From Rhodomicrobium sp. (GTDB taxonomy: Bacteria > Pseudomonadota > Alphaproteobacteria > Rhizobiales > HXMU1428-3): a DNA stretch of 64,000 nucleotides. Of this stretch, positions 9,675 to 18,066 are shown piece after piece. Within the stretch, counting starts at the first letter, position 1. The number at the start of each line of letters is the position of its first letter. The notes below the pieces were generated by a model. The model saw nothing but the letters and a program-made list of their open reading frames with translations. It was not told the origin of the DNA and made no database searches. The stretch is taken from contig BQJK01000001.1 of assembly GCA_021604665.1 (NCBI GenBank), positions 1,082,419 through 1,146,418 of the forward strand, in the 5' to 3' direction. A program made the translations under genes and the position numbers.

Positions 9675-10710
9675 GTCTTTTCAGAGCAATCGAAAGTTCA
9701 TACACCCGGCCCTTCGGCTGAGAAAGCTTCAATGCCACATCTTTCACGCTGTCTCTGGCACTCATGCCGCCAGCCATGGCGTCTACAAGCGCAGCGGTGA
9801 TCATCTCTTCCGTCACCTCAACGGCCTCAGGCGGGCCAACAACCAGCACCAACTCCCCCTTTAAGCTCCGAGAGGATAACAAGCTGCTTAGCTCACTCAA
9901 CCGCCCCTCAATAACTTCTTCATGCAGCTTTGTTAACTCACGCAGCAACGCAGCGGGCCTGTCCCCCAATAGCGCTGCCATTTCTTTAATCACAACATCT
10001 ATCCGCTTCACCGTTTCAAAAAACACCAGACTAGACGGTATATCAGCCAAAGCCTCTAGCCGCTTGCGCCGGGCTGTTTCCTTAGGAGGCAAAAACCCTT
10101 CAAACAAAAACCGGTCCGTCGGCAAGCCAGAAAGAGAGAGCCCAGCCATCACCGCACTCGCCCCCGGGACCACCTCCACCGAAAACCCAGAAGCCCTAAC
10201 TAATTTAGCCAGCTTAAACCCCGGGTCAGAGATCAACGGCGTCCCCGCGTCTGAAATCAACACGACAGAAGCCCCCTGCTTAATCATCTTAACAATCTTT
10301 GGCCCCATCACCTGCCCATTATGATCGTGATAGCTGATCATCTCGGATTTGATACCATAATGATGCAGCAGCTTAGCGGAATGGCGCGTATCCTCAGCCG
10401 CCACAAATCGCGCCCGAGCAAGCGTTGCCAATGCCCGCAAAGATATATCTGTGAGATTGCCAATAGGCGTGGCGACAAGATAAAGCCCTGGCCCAAGCGG
10501 CCGCGTTAAAAGGTCATCTAACACCCGCTGCACACGCCCGGACATCATATTTTCTACTGGCTGTGCCACTTCACTTAGAGGCTCCGCCACTTCGCCTACA
10601 GGCTCCGCCACTTCGTCAAGAGGAGCCGCCTCATCATTTTTTAAGGGCGCGGCCTCCCCCTCACCATCAGTGGAGGTATCATCAGATGACATAACTTCAT
10701 TCCCATTCAT
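9658..10710 (-). CDS. rsmI: 16S rRNA (cytidine-1402-2'-O)-methyltransferase
   Basis: Methylates the ribose of C1402 in the decoding centre of 16S rRNA using SAM. The core (from about residue 70) has the tetrapyrrole-methylase-like fold with LYLVATPIGNLTDISLRAL, AAEDTRHSAKLL, and VVLISDAGTPLISDPGFKL, all RsmI signatures. The first 55 residues are unusual: an acidic region with heptad-like repeats (AEPVGEV, AEPLSEV, AQPVENM) encoded by 21-base tandem DNA repeats at 10559-10621. Without it the protein has the usual length of about 295, so initiation at M55/M56 (10548/10545) is possible; M7 (10692) has GGGAA upstream. It is divergent from the LpoA-like gene, a conserved neighbourhood. Confidence 0.94.
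   Translation of the reverse strand: MNGNEVMSSDDTSTDGEGEAAPLKNDEAAPLDEVAEPVGEVAEPLSEVAQPVENMMSGRVQRVLDDLLTRPLGPGLYLVATPIGNLTDISLRALATLARARFVAAEDTRHSAKLLHHYGIKSEMISYHDHNGQVMGPKIVKMIKQGASVVLISDAGTPLISDPGFKLAKLVRASGFSVEVVPGASAVMAGLSLSGLPTDRFLFEGFLPPKETARRKRLEALADIPSSLVFFETVKRIDVVIKEMAALLGDRPAALLRELTKLHEEVIEGRLSELSSLLSSRSLKGELVLVVGPPEAVEVTEEMITAALVDAMAGGMSARDSVKDVALKLSQPKGRVYELSIALKRHGKSE
10559..10621. repeat. Three-copy 21-base tandem repeat inside the 5' end of rsmI
   Basis: Three adjacent 21-base units (10559-10579, 10580-10600, 10601-10621) share the core CCGCCACTTCG or a close variant, and a fourth degenerate unit may follow. Being 21 bases long, they keep the reading frame and encode seven-residue repeats ending in GEV/SEV. 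Confidence 0.8.
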
Positions 10711-11206
10711 AAAATCCAGAACCCAAAACGCCTCAGCCCTTAAAACTCACCGCTCAAGCAAAACAAAACACTAAAGTGAATCACCCAAGACTTACGCCCC
10801 TCCACGATACCGCCATACTCTGCCATTACGAAAGATTAAGAGTATTATCCGTGAATTGTGCGCTGTTAAGCACCAAGAACCAAACTGAATTGGGGAAAAG
10901 CCCCCATCATTTGGCCATCTGGTAACCAAAGCCACCATCAACGGATGAAAAACTGGCACAAGGCTGCCATAATGAAACCCTGAACTATGGCTAGTTGCGC
11001 CATGTAGAAGGTTACACCATCTATATTATGCCGAGTGACATAATATGGCGCCTTTAAAGCAGTGTCAGTTAAAGCACTGTCAGTTTAAAAGCTGTCCGGT
11101 TAAAAGCTGACCCAAACTAAAGCGACCAGAACTTAAATGATCAGAACTTAGATGATCAGGTTTATACTGAACAATGACCGTCTAGATAACAATTTTAGGA
11201 ATAGCA
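10711..11206. other. Spacer between rsmI and the LpoA-like gene
   Basis: Almost 500 bases between divergent genes with no supported gene. The part nearest the lipoprotein gene (11054-11157) is made of short tandem duplications. I found no RNA gene signature; in particular the conserved core of RNase P RNA is absent. Promoters for both flanking genes should lie here. Confidence 0.5.
11054..11157. repeat. Cluster of 15-16 base tandem duplications
   Basis: Two units of TTAAAGC-A-G/C-TGTCAG (11054-11068 and 11069-11083, one mismatch) are followed by two looser TTTAAAAGCTG units, then two units of AGAACTTAAATGATC (11128-11142 and 11143-11157, one mismatch). The block ends about 50 bases before the start codon of the downstream gene. 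Confidence 0.75.
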
Positions 11207-12469
11207 GTGAAAGCCCAGCACATGACCTTAGCCGCACTAAAACGCCGCCAACGCTCATCTGCAACCAATAACGGCGCAGCCAGCTCTCTTATAGCAAAGT
11301 TTTTTGCGCCCCTTATCGCTGTCATAACAGCCACAATGCTCCTTGCTGCTTGCACTGGCGGCAGCCTGACAGAGACAAGTCTCAACGCCTCACCTGACGC
11401 AAATGCCAACCCCAATGGCATAGAAGGCGGCAAAGTCCGCATCGCCTTGCTTCTCCCCCTCTCAGCAGAAGGCCGCTCAGCTGAAATTGCCAAACAAATG
11501 AAACAAGCCGCCGAGCTGGCCTTGTTTGAAGCTGACAACCCAAATATCGTCCTTATAGCGAAAGATACAAAAGGCACACCAGAAGGCGCCCGCATGGCAG
11601 CCTCCACTGCCGTTTCCGAAGGGGCAGAGATTGTCCTCGGCCCACTGTTCGCCACCTCAGTTCGCGCCGCGGCCCCTATAGTGCAACAGGCAAGTGTGCC
11701 CATGGTCGCCTTCTCATCAGATGAATCTGTTGCCGGGAACGGTGTTTACCTTCTCAGCTTCCTTGCCGGTCACGATGTAAGCAGCATTGTTTCTTACGCG
11801 GTCTCTAAAGGCAAACGCCGTTTCGCAGCCTACCTCCCGCAAGATCAATATGGCCAAATTGCCGAGCGCGCCTTCCGCCGCGCTGTTGCCGCACAAGGCG
11901 GTGAAGTTGTGGCCCTTGCCACATATCCAAAAGATTCTAACGGCCTTGTAAAAGCCGCCAAACCGCTTGCCCAACAGATAAAACAAAATGGAGCCGACGC
12001 TCTATTCATGCCAGCCGGGCAAAAATACCTGCCGCAACTAGCAAGCCTGTTGCCCTATCATGAAATTGACCCAAAACAGGTTCAGATACTTGGCTCATCT
12101 CGCTGGGATTTTGCAACAGTTGGCAGCCAGGCCCCGCTGCGTGGTGGCTGGTTCCCCGCGCCAGACCCTAAGGGCTGGAACAAGTTCAAGCAACGCTACA
12201 CCCAAACCTATGGCACCATTCCAACCCGTATCACCACATTGCCTTATGATGCTGTTAGCCTTGCCGTCTCGTTTGCAAGGCTTGGTAAGGGCTCGCGCTT
12301 CAGCGCTGCAACCCTTACCCAGGCTGGTGGTTTTTCAGGAGTAGATGGCCTGTTTCGCCTAACGCAAAACGGCCTTTCAGAGCGCCGCTTCGCCATTCTT
12401 CAGGTCCAAAAATTCAGCAACAGCATCATCCAACCGGCTCCAAACCGCTTTGGTGCTGACCTGTTTTAG
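11207..12469 (+). CDS. Penicillin-binding protein activator (LpoA-like lipoprotein)
   Basis: A 420-residue lipoprotein of the YraM/LpoA group, which in enterobacteria stimulates peptidoglycan synthase PBP1A from the outer membrane. The signal peptide ends in a lipobox LLAAC with the lipidated Cys at residue 49. The mature part is a periplasmic-binding-protein fold: KVRIALLLPLSAEGRSAEIA, then GAEIVLGPLFATSVRAAAPI and VPMVAFSSDESVAG. It lacks the N-terminal TPR half of E. coli LpoA, as is usual in alphaproteobacteria. M6 is an alternative start. The position next to rsmI-yraN supports the assignment; activation of a specific PBP is inference. Confidence 0.88.
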   Translation: MKAQHMTLAALKRRQRSSATNNGAASSLIAKFFAPLIAVITATMLLAACTGGSLTETSLNASPDANANPNGIEGGKVRIALLLPLSAEGRSAEIAKQMKQAAELALFEADNPNIVLIAKDTKGTPEGARMAASTAVSEGAEIVLGPLFATSVRAAAPIVQQASVPMVAFSSDESVAGNGVYLLSFLAGHDVSSIVSYAVSKGKRRFAAYLPQDQYGQIAERAFRRAVAAQGGEVVALATYPKDSNGLVKAAKPLAQQIKQNGADALFMPAGQKYLPQLASLLPYHEIDPKQVQILGSSRWDFATVGSQAPLRGGWFPAPDPKGWNKFKQRYTQTYGTIPTRITTLPYDAVSLAVSFARLGKGSRFSAATLTQAGGFSGVDGLFRLTQNGLSERRFAILQVQKFSNSIIQPAPNRFGADLF

Positions 12470-12581
12470 GACGGTTTAAAACTGGCCTAATCTCTCTATG
12501 AATTTTAGTGAGCGGGTTTGCGCTTTTGTAATTTGTATCTAGCTGTGATGGTGCGGCGCCAGTTGCCGTCAAATCAAAAAT

Positions 12582-13904
12582 TCAATCACCGCGCAAATCA
12601 ACGAGCCCTGCGGCTAAGCCTTCTGTCAGCCGGTTTAATAACAGCACCCCCCGCTCTGTTGCCCGAAGAGTGGCTGCATTACCGCCCATATCCCGCGGCA
12701 CCAGAAGCCCGGCTTCTGTCAGTTCATCAATCACGCTCATTTCAATATCATAGCCGGTGCGCTCATATATTGACGGTAGGAACAAACCTTCACGAACCCT
12801 CATCCCCATCAGCAACATCTCAATAGCCTGCTCATGGCGGTCAATTGCAGTAACATCCCTGAGACCATGACCATGCTTCTCAACCCGGGTGAGCCATTGT
12901 GTTGGCAACGCCTCTGTCACCGTGGCCAGCCGTTGCCCCTGCATCGTCACACGCCCATGCGCCCCCGGCCCAATGCCTACATAATCCCCATAGCGCCAAT
13001 AGGTCAGGTTATGCCGCGCCTCTTCCCCCGGCACAGCATGGTTAGAGACCTCATATGATGGCAGCCCGGCAGCGGCACATTTTTCTTGCGCCAAACCATA
13101 AAAATCACTGGCCATATCCTGATCCGGCAGTTTCAACTTCCCGGCATTATAAAGCAGCTGATAGGCTGTGTTCGGTTCAATCGTTAGCTGATACAGCGAG
13201 AGATGCCGGGCCCCTAGCAGTAAGGCTTCATCTAATTCAGCGCCCCACTCATCAAGGCTCTGCCCCGGCCGGGCGTAAATCAGGTCAAATGAAAACCGGT
13301 CAAATACCGCCTTCGCCGTCTCTATCGCCGCCCGCGCTTCATCCGCATTATGCAACCGCCCCAGCGCTTTAAGAGCCTTATCATCAAAAGACTGCACCCC
13401 AATAGAAAGCCGGTTCACCCCGGCGGCTTTTAAGGCCCTAAAATTTGACGCATCAACACTTTGCGGGTTTGCCTCCAGCGTAATTTCAATATCAGGCGCA
13501 AACCCCCACACAGCTTCTAGTTTCTCAAGGATAGCTTCAACCAGCGACGGTGCCATGAGAGAGGGCGTTCCGCCGCCAAAAAATATAGAGGTGACAGGCC
13601 CCACCGAAGGAAAAACAGGCCCCGCCGAGGGATGTGAAGCCCCTGCCCTATCAAAATCAGCCTCACCAGTAAGCGGAACAGTTAGGCGATCAAATTCCCC
13701 ATCCCAATAAGAAATTTCAGAGAGATAGGCCGCTTCATACCGCCCCTGATCAATCGGCCGTGTCGCCACATGAGAATTAAAATCACAATAAGGGCACTTG
13801 GCGGCACAAAATGGCCAATGCACATAGACCCCAAAATCACAGGGCGGTTCAGCCATAACAGCGCTGCCAGTAGCATTGGTCTTTATATAATTATCAGAGG
13901 TCAA
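12582..13904 (-). CDS. hemW: Radical SAM heme chaperone HemW
   Basis: HemW is a radical-SAM-related protein that binds and delivers heme; it resembles, but is not, coproporphyrinogen dehydrogenase HemN. The cluster motif is at C33, C37, C40 (WPFCAAKCPYCDFNSH), followed by SIFFGGGTPSLM and LSIGVQSFDD. Compared with relatives there is an insertion of about 25 residues (around 75-100) containing a repeated PSAGPV/PSVGPV, which comes from a 21-base tandem duplication at 13594-13635. The long frame opens with TTG preceded by GAGGG; an ATG at 13856 is a shorter alternative without a clear ribosome-binding site. It forms a minus-strand group with rdgB and rph. Confidence 0.94.
   Translation of the reverse strand: MTSDNYIKTNATGSAVMAEPPCDFGVYVHWPFCAAKCPYCDFNSHVATRPIDQGRYEAAYLSEISYWDGEFDRLTVPLTGEADFDRAGASHPSAGPVFPSVGPVTSIFFGGGTPSLMAPSLVEAILEKLEAVWGFAPDIEITLEANPQSVDASNFRALKAAGVNRLSIGVQSFDDKALKALGRLHNADEARAAIETAKAVFDRFSFDLIYARPGQSLDEWGAELDEALLLGARHLSLYQLTIEPNTAYQLLYNAGKLKLPDQDMASDFYGLAQEKCAAAGLPSYEVSNHAVPGEEARHNLTYWRYGDYVGIGPGAHGRVTMQGQRLATVTEALPTQWLTRVEKHGHGLRDVTAIDRHEQAIEMLLMGMRVREGLFLPSIYERTGYDIEMSVIDELTEAGLLVPRDMGGNAATLRATERGVLLLNRLTEGLAAGLVDLRGD
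13594..13635. repeat. Two-copy 21-base tandem repeat inside hemW
   Basis: Units 13594-13614 and 13615-13635 share ACAGGCCCC and CCGAGG/CCGAAGG elements and encode the doubled PSAGPV/PSVGPV of the HemW insertion. The frame is kept because the unit is a multiple of three. Confidence 0.7.
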
Positions 13905-13983
13905 ATTTCGCCCTCACGGCAAGAAGGAGCAGGAACTCAGCAAGTATGAGCGCGCGGATTTAAGAAAACAAAAACAGGAAAAG

Positions 13984-14607
13984 CTAGCCCTCTAACGGCA
14001 ACGCAGCAGCTTTAAACAATTCAAACGCCCGTGCCCGATGAGAAAGCTCGTGTTTGCGCGATGGGGCCATCTCCCCAAAGGTCAGGGTCTCGCCATCAGC
14101 AATAAAAATCGGGTCATAGCCAAACCCTAAAGTGCCGCGCGGCGGCGCAACAATCTGGCCAAAAACTTTGCCCTCATAAACCTGTGGCTCATGACCCGGC
14201 ACCACTAACGCCAACGCGCAGGTAAAGTTAGCCCGCCGCGCTGCAGGGCTTACGCAGCCCCTGGCCTCCAATTCATCAATGACCCGCTTCATCGCGGCCG
14301 CAAAATCCTTCGTATCCCCAGCCCAACGAGCAGAATAAATCCCCGGCGCCCCATCAAGCCCCGCAACCTCGAGCCCACTATCATCAGAAAGGGCAGGTAG
14401 CGCCGTCGCCTCAGCGCTAGCAACCGCCTTAATAATCGCATTGGCCGCAAAGCTATCACCATCTTCAACAGGCTCAGCAAGGTTAAGGCTTCCGGCAGAA
14501 ATTGCCTCAAGCCCGAAAGGCCCAATCAGCTCATTAATCTCCAGCACCTTGCCTTCATTATGGCTGGCTACCACAAGCTTCTGCCCGCGCGTCAATCGTT
14601 GGGTCAA
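13984..14607 (-). CDS. rdgB: Non-canonical purine NTP pyrophosphatase (RdgB/HAM1)
   Basis: Hydrolyses dITP, ITP and XTP to keep damaged purines out of nucleic acids. The 207-residue protein shows the HAM1 signatures [14 protein letters not shown] (about 11-24), [23 protein letters not shown] and [12 protein letters not shown], and ends with [11 protein letters not shown]. The frame starts with TTG at 14607 with GAGG eight bases upstream. Placed between rph and hemW, the standard order in alphaproteobacteria. Confidence 0.96.
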   Translation of the reverse strand: MTQRLTRGQKLVVASHNEGKVLEINELIGPFGLEAISAGSLNLAEPVEDGDSFAANAIIKAVASAEATALPALSDDSGLEVAGLDGAPGIYSARWAGDTKDFAAAMKRVIDELEARGCVSPAARRANFTCALALVVPGHEPQVYEGKVFGQIVAPPRGTLGFGYDPIFIADGETLTFGEMAPSRKHELSHRARAFELFKAAALPLEG

Positions 14608-14727
14608 GATAGGAACCTCTTTAATTCCGGATGTATATGCTAGCTTAACTGCGGCATCACCAGTGAAAAGGGCGATGCCGCACAGCAGTATTTATTCTCT
14701 GTAAAATCAAATTTAGCGAATAGGCGG

Positions 14728-15441
14728 CTAACTAACAGAGAGCGACTGTAAGTTACAAAGCTCAGCAATACCTTTATTCGCAAGGCGCATCAGCTCAGCG
14801 AACTGCTCATCATTAAACGGGTCAGCCTCAGCTGTGGCCTGCACTTCAACAATGCCTTTATTTGCCGTCATCACAAAATTAGCATCAGCCTCAGCATCAC
14901 TATCTTCTGCATAATCAAGGTCCAGCACCACATCACCCTTGTAAATACCACAAGAAATCGCAGCCACCTGGCCGGTTAGCGGCTCACCGGTTAGCATGTC
15001 GCGCGCTTTCATCCACTGGATACAATCACTCAGGGCAACCCAGGCCCCAGTGATCGCCGCTGTGCGCGTGCCGCCATCAGCTTGAATAACATCACAATCA
15101 ACAGAAATTTGCCGCTCACCCAGCGCTTTCAGGTCAACCACGGCCCGCAGCGAGCGCCCGATTAATCGTTGAATTTCTTGTGTCCGGCCAGACTGTTTAC
15201 CAGCACTCGCCTCGCGGCGCATACGATCAGACGTTGAGCGCGGCAGCATGCCATATTCAGCCGTCACCCAGCCCTGGCCCTTGCCCTTGAGCCATGGTGG
15301 AATGCGCTCTTCAAGTGAGGCGGTGCAAAGCACATGTGTATTGCCAAATTTAATAAGGCAGGAGCCTTCCGCATGGAGTGAAACCGCCCGTTCAATAGAA
15401 ACACGGCGCATTTCATCATTTTGACGATTGCTAGGACGCAT
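14728..15441 (-). CDS. rph: Ribonuclease PH
   Basis: A phosphate-dependent 3'-5' exoribonuclease that trims tRNA 3' ends. I start it at the ATG at 15441 because family members begin MRPSxR, here [14 protein letters not shown]. Two in-frame ATGs further upstream (15465, 15504) would add 8 or 21 residues without a better ribosome-binding site. Signatures include [53 protein letters not shown] and [19 protein letters not shown]. It is divergent from hrcA, which is the usual arrangement. Confidence 0.96.
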   Translation of the reverse strand: MRPSNRQNDEMRRVSIERAVSLHAEGSCLIKFGNTHVLCTASLEERIPPWLKGKGQGWVTAEYGMLPRSTSDRMRREASAGKQSGRTQEIQRLIGRSLRAVVDLKALGERQISVDCDVIQADGGTRTAAITGAWVALSDCIQWMKARDMLTGEPLTGQVAAISCGIYKGDVVLDLDYAEDSDAEADANFVMTANKGIVEVQATAEADPFNDEQFAELMRLANKGIAELCNLQSLSVS

Positions 15442-15535
15442 AAGATCTAAATTCAGCCTCTTCATTATTGTTAAATTTGGACCATAACCTATGGCAGTCG
15501 CCATTGAGGGGCAAGCACTGTTTGCACAGCGACAT

Positions 15536-15577
15536 TAAGCCATGTCACCTATTGTGTAAGCCATAGCACGTATTGTG
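15536..15577. repeat. Two-copy 21-base tandem repeat in the rph/hrcA spacer
   Basis: Two adjacent 21-base units, 15536-15556 and 15557-15577, match at 18 of 21 positions (shared parts TAAGCCAT, CAC and TATTGTG). They lie between divergent genes, where they might affect either promoter. Confidence 0.75.
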
Positions 15578-15640
15578 ATTGACGGGGCAGAAGCCGCCCT
15601 TTAAATTTGTAAGATCAAATATAAAGGCGCCAAAGAACGA

Positions 15641-16705
15641 ATGGACCACCCCAGTCATCAAAATCTGCCAGAACTGAACGAGCGGTCGGTCGAAATATTC
15701 AAAACCATCGTTGAATCATATCTGGAAACCGGTGACCCGGTCGGGTCGCGCAACATCAGCCGCCACTTGCCAATGACCCTGTCTCCGGCCTCTGTGCGCA
15801 ATGTTATGTCAGATCTGGAGGAAGCTGGCCTCATCATCCAGCCCCACACCTCAGCTGGGCGCATGCCCACAGAGCGCGGCTTGCGTATGTTCGTTGATGG
15901 TCTCTTGCAAGTCGGTGATCTCTCCTCAGATGAGCGCAAAATCCTTGAAAAACAAATCTCAAAAGATAATAGCTACAAGCCAGTAGAAGATATGCTGAGC
16001 GAAGCCAGCGGGCTTTTATCCGGTCTCTCACAATGCGCAGGCATCGTCCTGACTGAAAAACAAATCACCCGCCTGAAACAAATAGAATTTGTCCGGCTAG
16101 ATGAAACCAAAGCGCTGGCCGTGATCGTTGGAGAGGATAACAATGTCGAAAACCGCATCATTGATATCCCAAAAGACCTCCCCCCTTCTGCTTTATCAGA
16201 AGCTTCGAATTATTTAAGCAGCCGCCTGCAAAGCCGCACCCTACGCGAAGCACGCGCCATTATTGAAGATGAGCTGAAAAACCAAACAGCAGAGTTAGAC
16301 ACGCTAACGACAAAACTGATACAATCCGGTGCTGCCATCTGGTCTGGTGAAAATGACGGCAAGAAAAGTCTCATTGTGCGCGGCCGCTCAAAATTAATTG
16401 AAGATATTAACGCCGCTGAAGAATTAGAGCGCGTACGCCGCCTATTTGATGATCTGGAGACAAAAAGCGAGCTGGTAGAATTACTTAGCGCCTCAGAAGC
16501 TGCCAGCGGTGTCCGCATATTCATTGGCTCAGAAAATAAATTATTCTCCCTCTCAGGCTCCTCAGTCATCGCTGCCCCCTTTAAGGATAGCGAGCGCAAT
16601 ATAGTAGGTGTTATGGGTATCATCGGCCCAACAAGGCTAAATTACGCCCGCATAATCCCAATGGTGGATTACACGGCTAAATTAATGAGCCGCCTGATTA
16701 GGTAA
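15641..16705 (+). CDS. hrcA: Heat-inducible transcription repressor HrcA
   Basis: HrcA represses groESL-type heat-shock operons by binding CIRCE elements, with GroEL as its folding partner. The 354-residue protein has the N-terminal winged helix (about 10-80, with SIVESYLETGDPVGSRNIS-like sequence and SPASVRNVMSDLEE) and the C-terminal dimerisation/GAF-like part ending in GIIGPTRLNYARIIPMVDY. It is followed by grpE after about 120 bases. I find no CIRCE repeat upstream of hrcA or grpE, so its targets are probably elsewhere. Confidence 0.96.
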   Translation: MDHPSHQNLPELNERSVEIFKTIVESYLETGDPVGSRNISRHLPMTLSPASVRNVMSDLEEAGLIIQPHTSAGRMPTERGLRMFVDGLLQVGDLSSDERKILEKQISKDNSYKPVEDMLSEASGLLSGLSQCAGIVLTEKQITRLKQIEFVRLDETKALAVIVGEDNNVENRIIDIPKDLPPSALSEASNYLSSRLQSRTLREARAIIEDELKNQTAELDTLTTKLIQSGAAIWSGENDGKKSLIVRGRSKLIEDINAAEELERVRRLFDDLETKSELVELLSASEAASGVRIFIGSENKLFSLSGSSVIAAPFKDSERNIVGVMGIIGPTRLNYARIIPMVDYTAKLMSRLIR

Positions 16706-16826
16706 ATGATCTTTTTTTTACCCAATTTATCCCTATATCAATGGTGAACACCTGCTGTATTTCTGTTAAACAGCAAGCCGGCATATAAAATCTATGCTGA
16801 AAATGAGGCCGGAAGGGCAAATAAAC

Positions 16827-17678
16827 GTGACGAATACCGACAAAACACAAGAGACCCCCAAAGCAGAGCCAAAATCAAAGGCGGAGGCGAAGCCTGTGAG
16901 CAAGCCAGATATGAAAACGCACAATGAAGCTGAAAAGACAGGGCAAAATACAACCCCTGAAAGCACAACAGAAGGCCAAGAGGCTAAAACTAATGCGCCG
17001 ACTGAGAATAAAGTTGATGCAGCAACCAACACTGAGGCAGAACAGGAAGGCATCAGCGCTGTAGAAGATACACCAGATCCAATCGCTCTCCTTGAGGCTG
17101 AAAACACGGCCCTTAAAGATAAAGTCCTGCGCGTTAATGCAGAGATGGAAAATCTCCGCCGCCGCACAGAGCGTGAAAAACAAGACATGGCCAAATTCGC
17201 CATATCCAACTTTGCCAGAGATGTCATCTCTGTTGATGATAATCTCAATCGCGCTCTAGAAGCAGTACCAGAAGGCGCTGTCGAAAAAGACCCGGCCCTG
17301 AAAGCTCTTGTAGATGGTGTTGAAATGACAGGCCGCGAACTGGCAAATGTTTTTGAGCGCAATGGCATCAAACGGGTTGATCCGAAAGGCGAGATATTTG
17401 ACCCCAACGCGCATCAGGCCATGTTTGAAATGCCAAACCCTGAGGTCCCCTCAGGCACCATTATGGAAGTGATCGCCACTGGCTTTATGATTGAAGGCCG
17501 CATACTGCGCCCAGCCATGGTCGGCATTGCCAAAGGCGGCAAGAAGCCAGAAAAAACAGCAAAAGCAGATGGTGACCAACCAACAGAAGGTGACAGCAGT
17601 GTCAAAGCTGATGGACCGGAAACTGGCGCAGGGCCCAAAGACGGCGCGAACGGCGATAATATCGACAAAGCTGTTTAA
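16827..17678 (+). CDS. grpE: Nucleotide exchange factor GrpE
   Basis: Cochaperone that exchanges ADP on DnaK. I start at the GTG at 16827 because GGAAGGG lies nine bases upstream; ATGs at 16794 and 16803 are alternatives. The first 85 or so residues are a hydrophilic Lys/Glu/Thr/Pro-rich tail. The coiled coil begins near LLEAENTALKDKVLRVNAEM with MENLRRRTEREKQD, and the beta-wing domain ends with the family signature GFMIEGRILRPAMVGIAK. About 40 further residues (Lys/Asp/Gly-rich) follow. Both low-complexity tails are longer than usual. dnaK is not in the window. Confidence 0.94.
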   Translation: MTNTDKTQETPKAEPKSKAEAKPVSKPDMKTHNEAEKTGQNTTPESTTEGQEAKTNAPTENKVDAATNTEAEQEGISAVEDTPDPIALLEAENTALKDKVLRVNAEMENLRRRTEREKQDMAKFAISNFARDVISVDDNLNRALEAVPEGAVEKDPALKALVDGVEMTGRELANVFERNGIKRVDPKGEIFDPNAHQAMFEMPNPEVPSGTIMEVIATGFMIEGRILRPAMVGIAKGGKKPEKTAKADGDQPTEGDSSVKADGPETGAGPKDGANGDNIDKAV

Positions 17679-17705
17679 AGCGCATGCTCATTGAAGCGCT
17701 GAAAT

Positions 17706-17743
17706 AAAAAGCCTCCCTGCAAAAAAATGCAGGGAGGCTTTTT
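17706..17743 (+). terminator. Strong intrinsic terminator after grpE
   Basis: A perfect 15-base inverted repeat (AAAAAGCCTCCCTGC / GCAGGGAGGCTTTTT) with an eight-base A-rich loop and a terminal T run, 28 bases after the grpE stop codon. Confidence 0.95.
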
Positions 17744-18066
17744 CACGCAAACTATTATACGCGGAACTTAACTCAAGGAGAAAGGAACGCGTGACTAATC
17801 TTTGCGGCAATAAGCTAGAAAAATTCGCCGTTTTAACTCAGGGATACAGAAATGGAGACCGTTCAGATGCAGAACCATAAATGAAGGTCAAAACTTTGAC
17901 TTGATAATATTTGAAAACTGCCCGTTTCAATATTCAAGATCTAAAATAGGGTGATTCGGTTAACAGAACGTAGCTACACAAACAAGGCCGCGATACCAGA
18001 TAACCAATATTTCAGTTCTGATACTTCATATCTGGTACTTCATTTCTGATACTTGATAAAACCATG
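17744..18066. other. Spacer between the grpE terminator and glpK
   Basis: About 320 bases. The only hint of coding is a 29-codon frame at 17791-17880 that starts with GTG after AAGGAGAAAGGA; I cannot confirm it. Near glpK lies a short degenerate tandem repeat at 18016-18058. No terminator for glpK and no RNA gene was recognised. Confidence 0.45.
18016..18058. repeat. Three-copy 14-15 base degenerate tandem repeat downstream of glpK
   Basis: Three units of TTCTGATACTTCAT-like sequence (18016-18030, 18031-18044, 18045-18058) differ at one to three positions each. They sit in the spacer just beyond the glpK stop codon. Confidence 0.7.
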
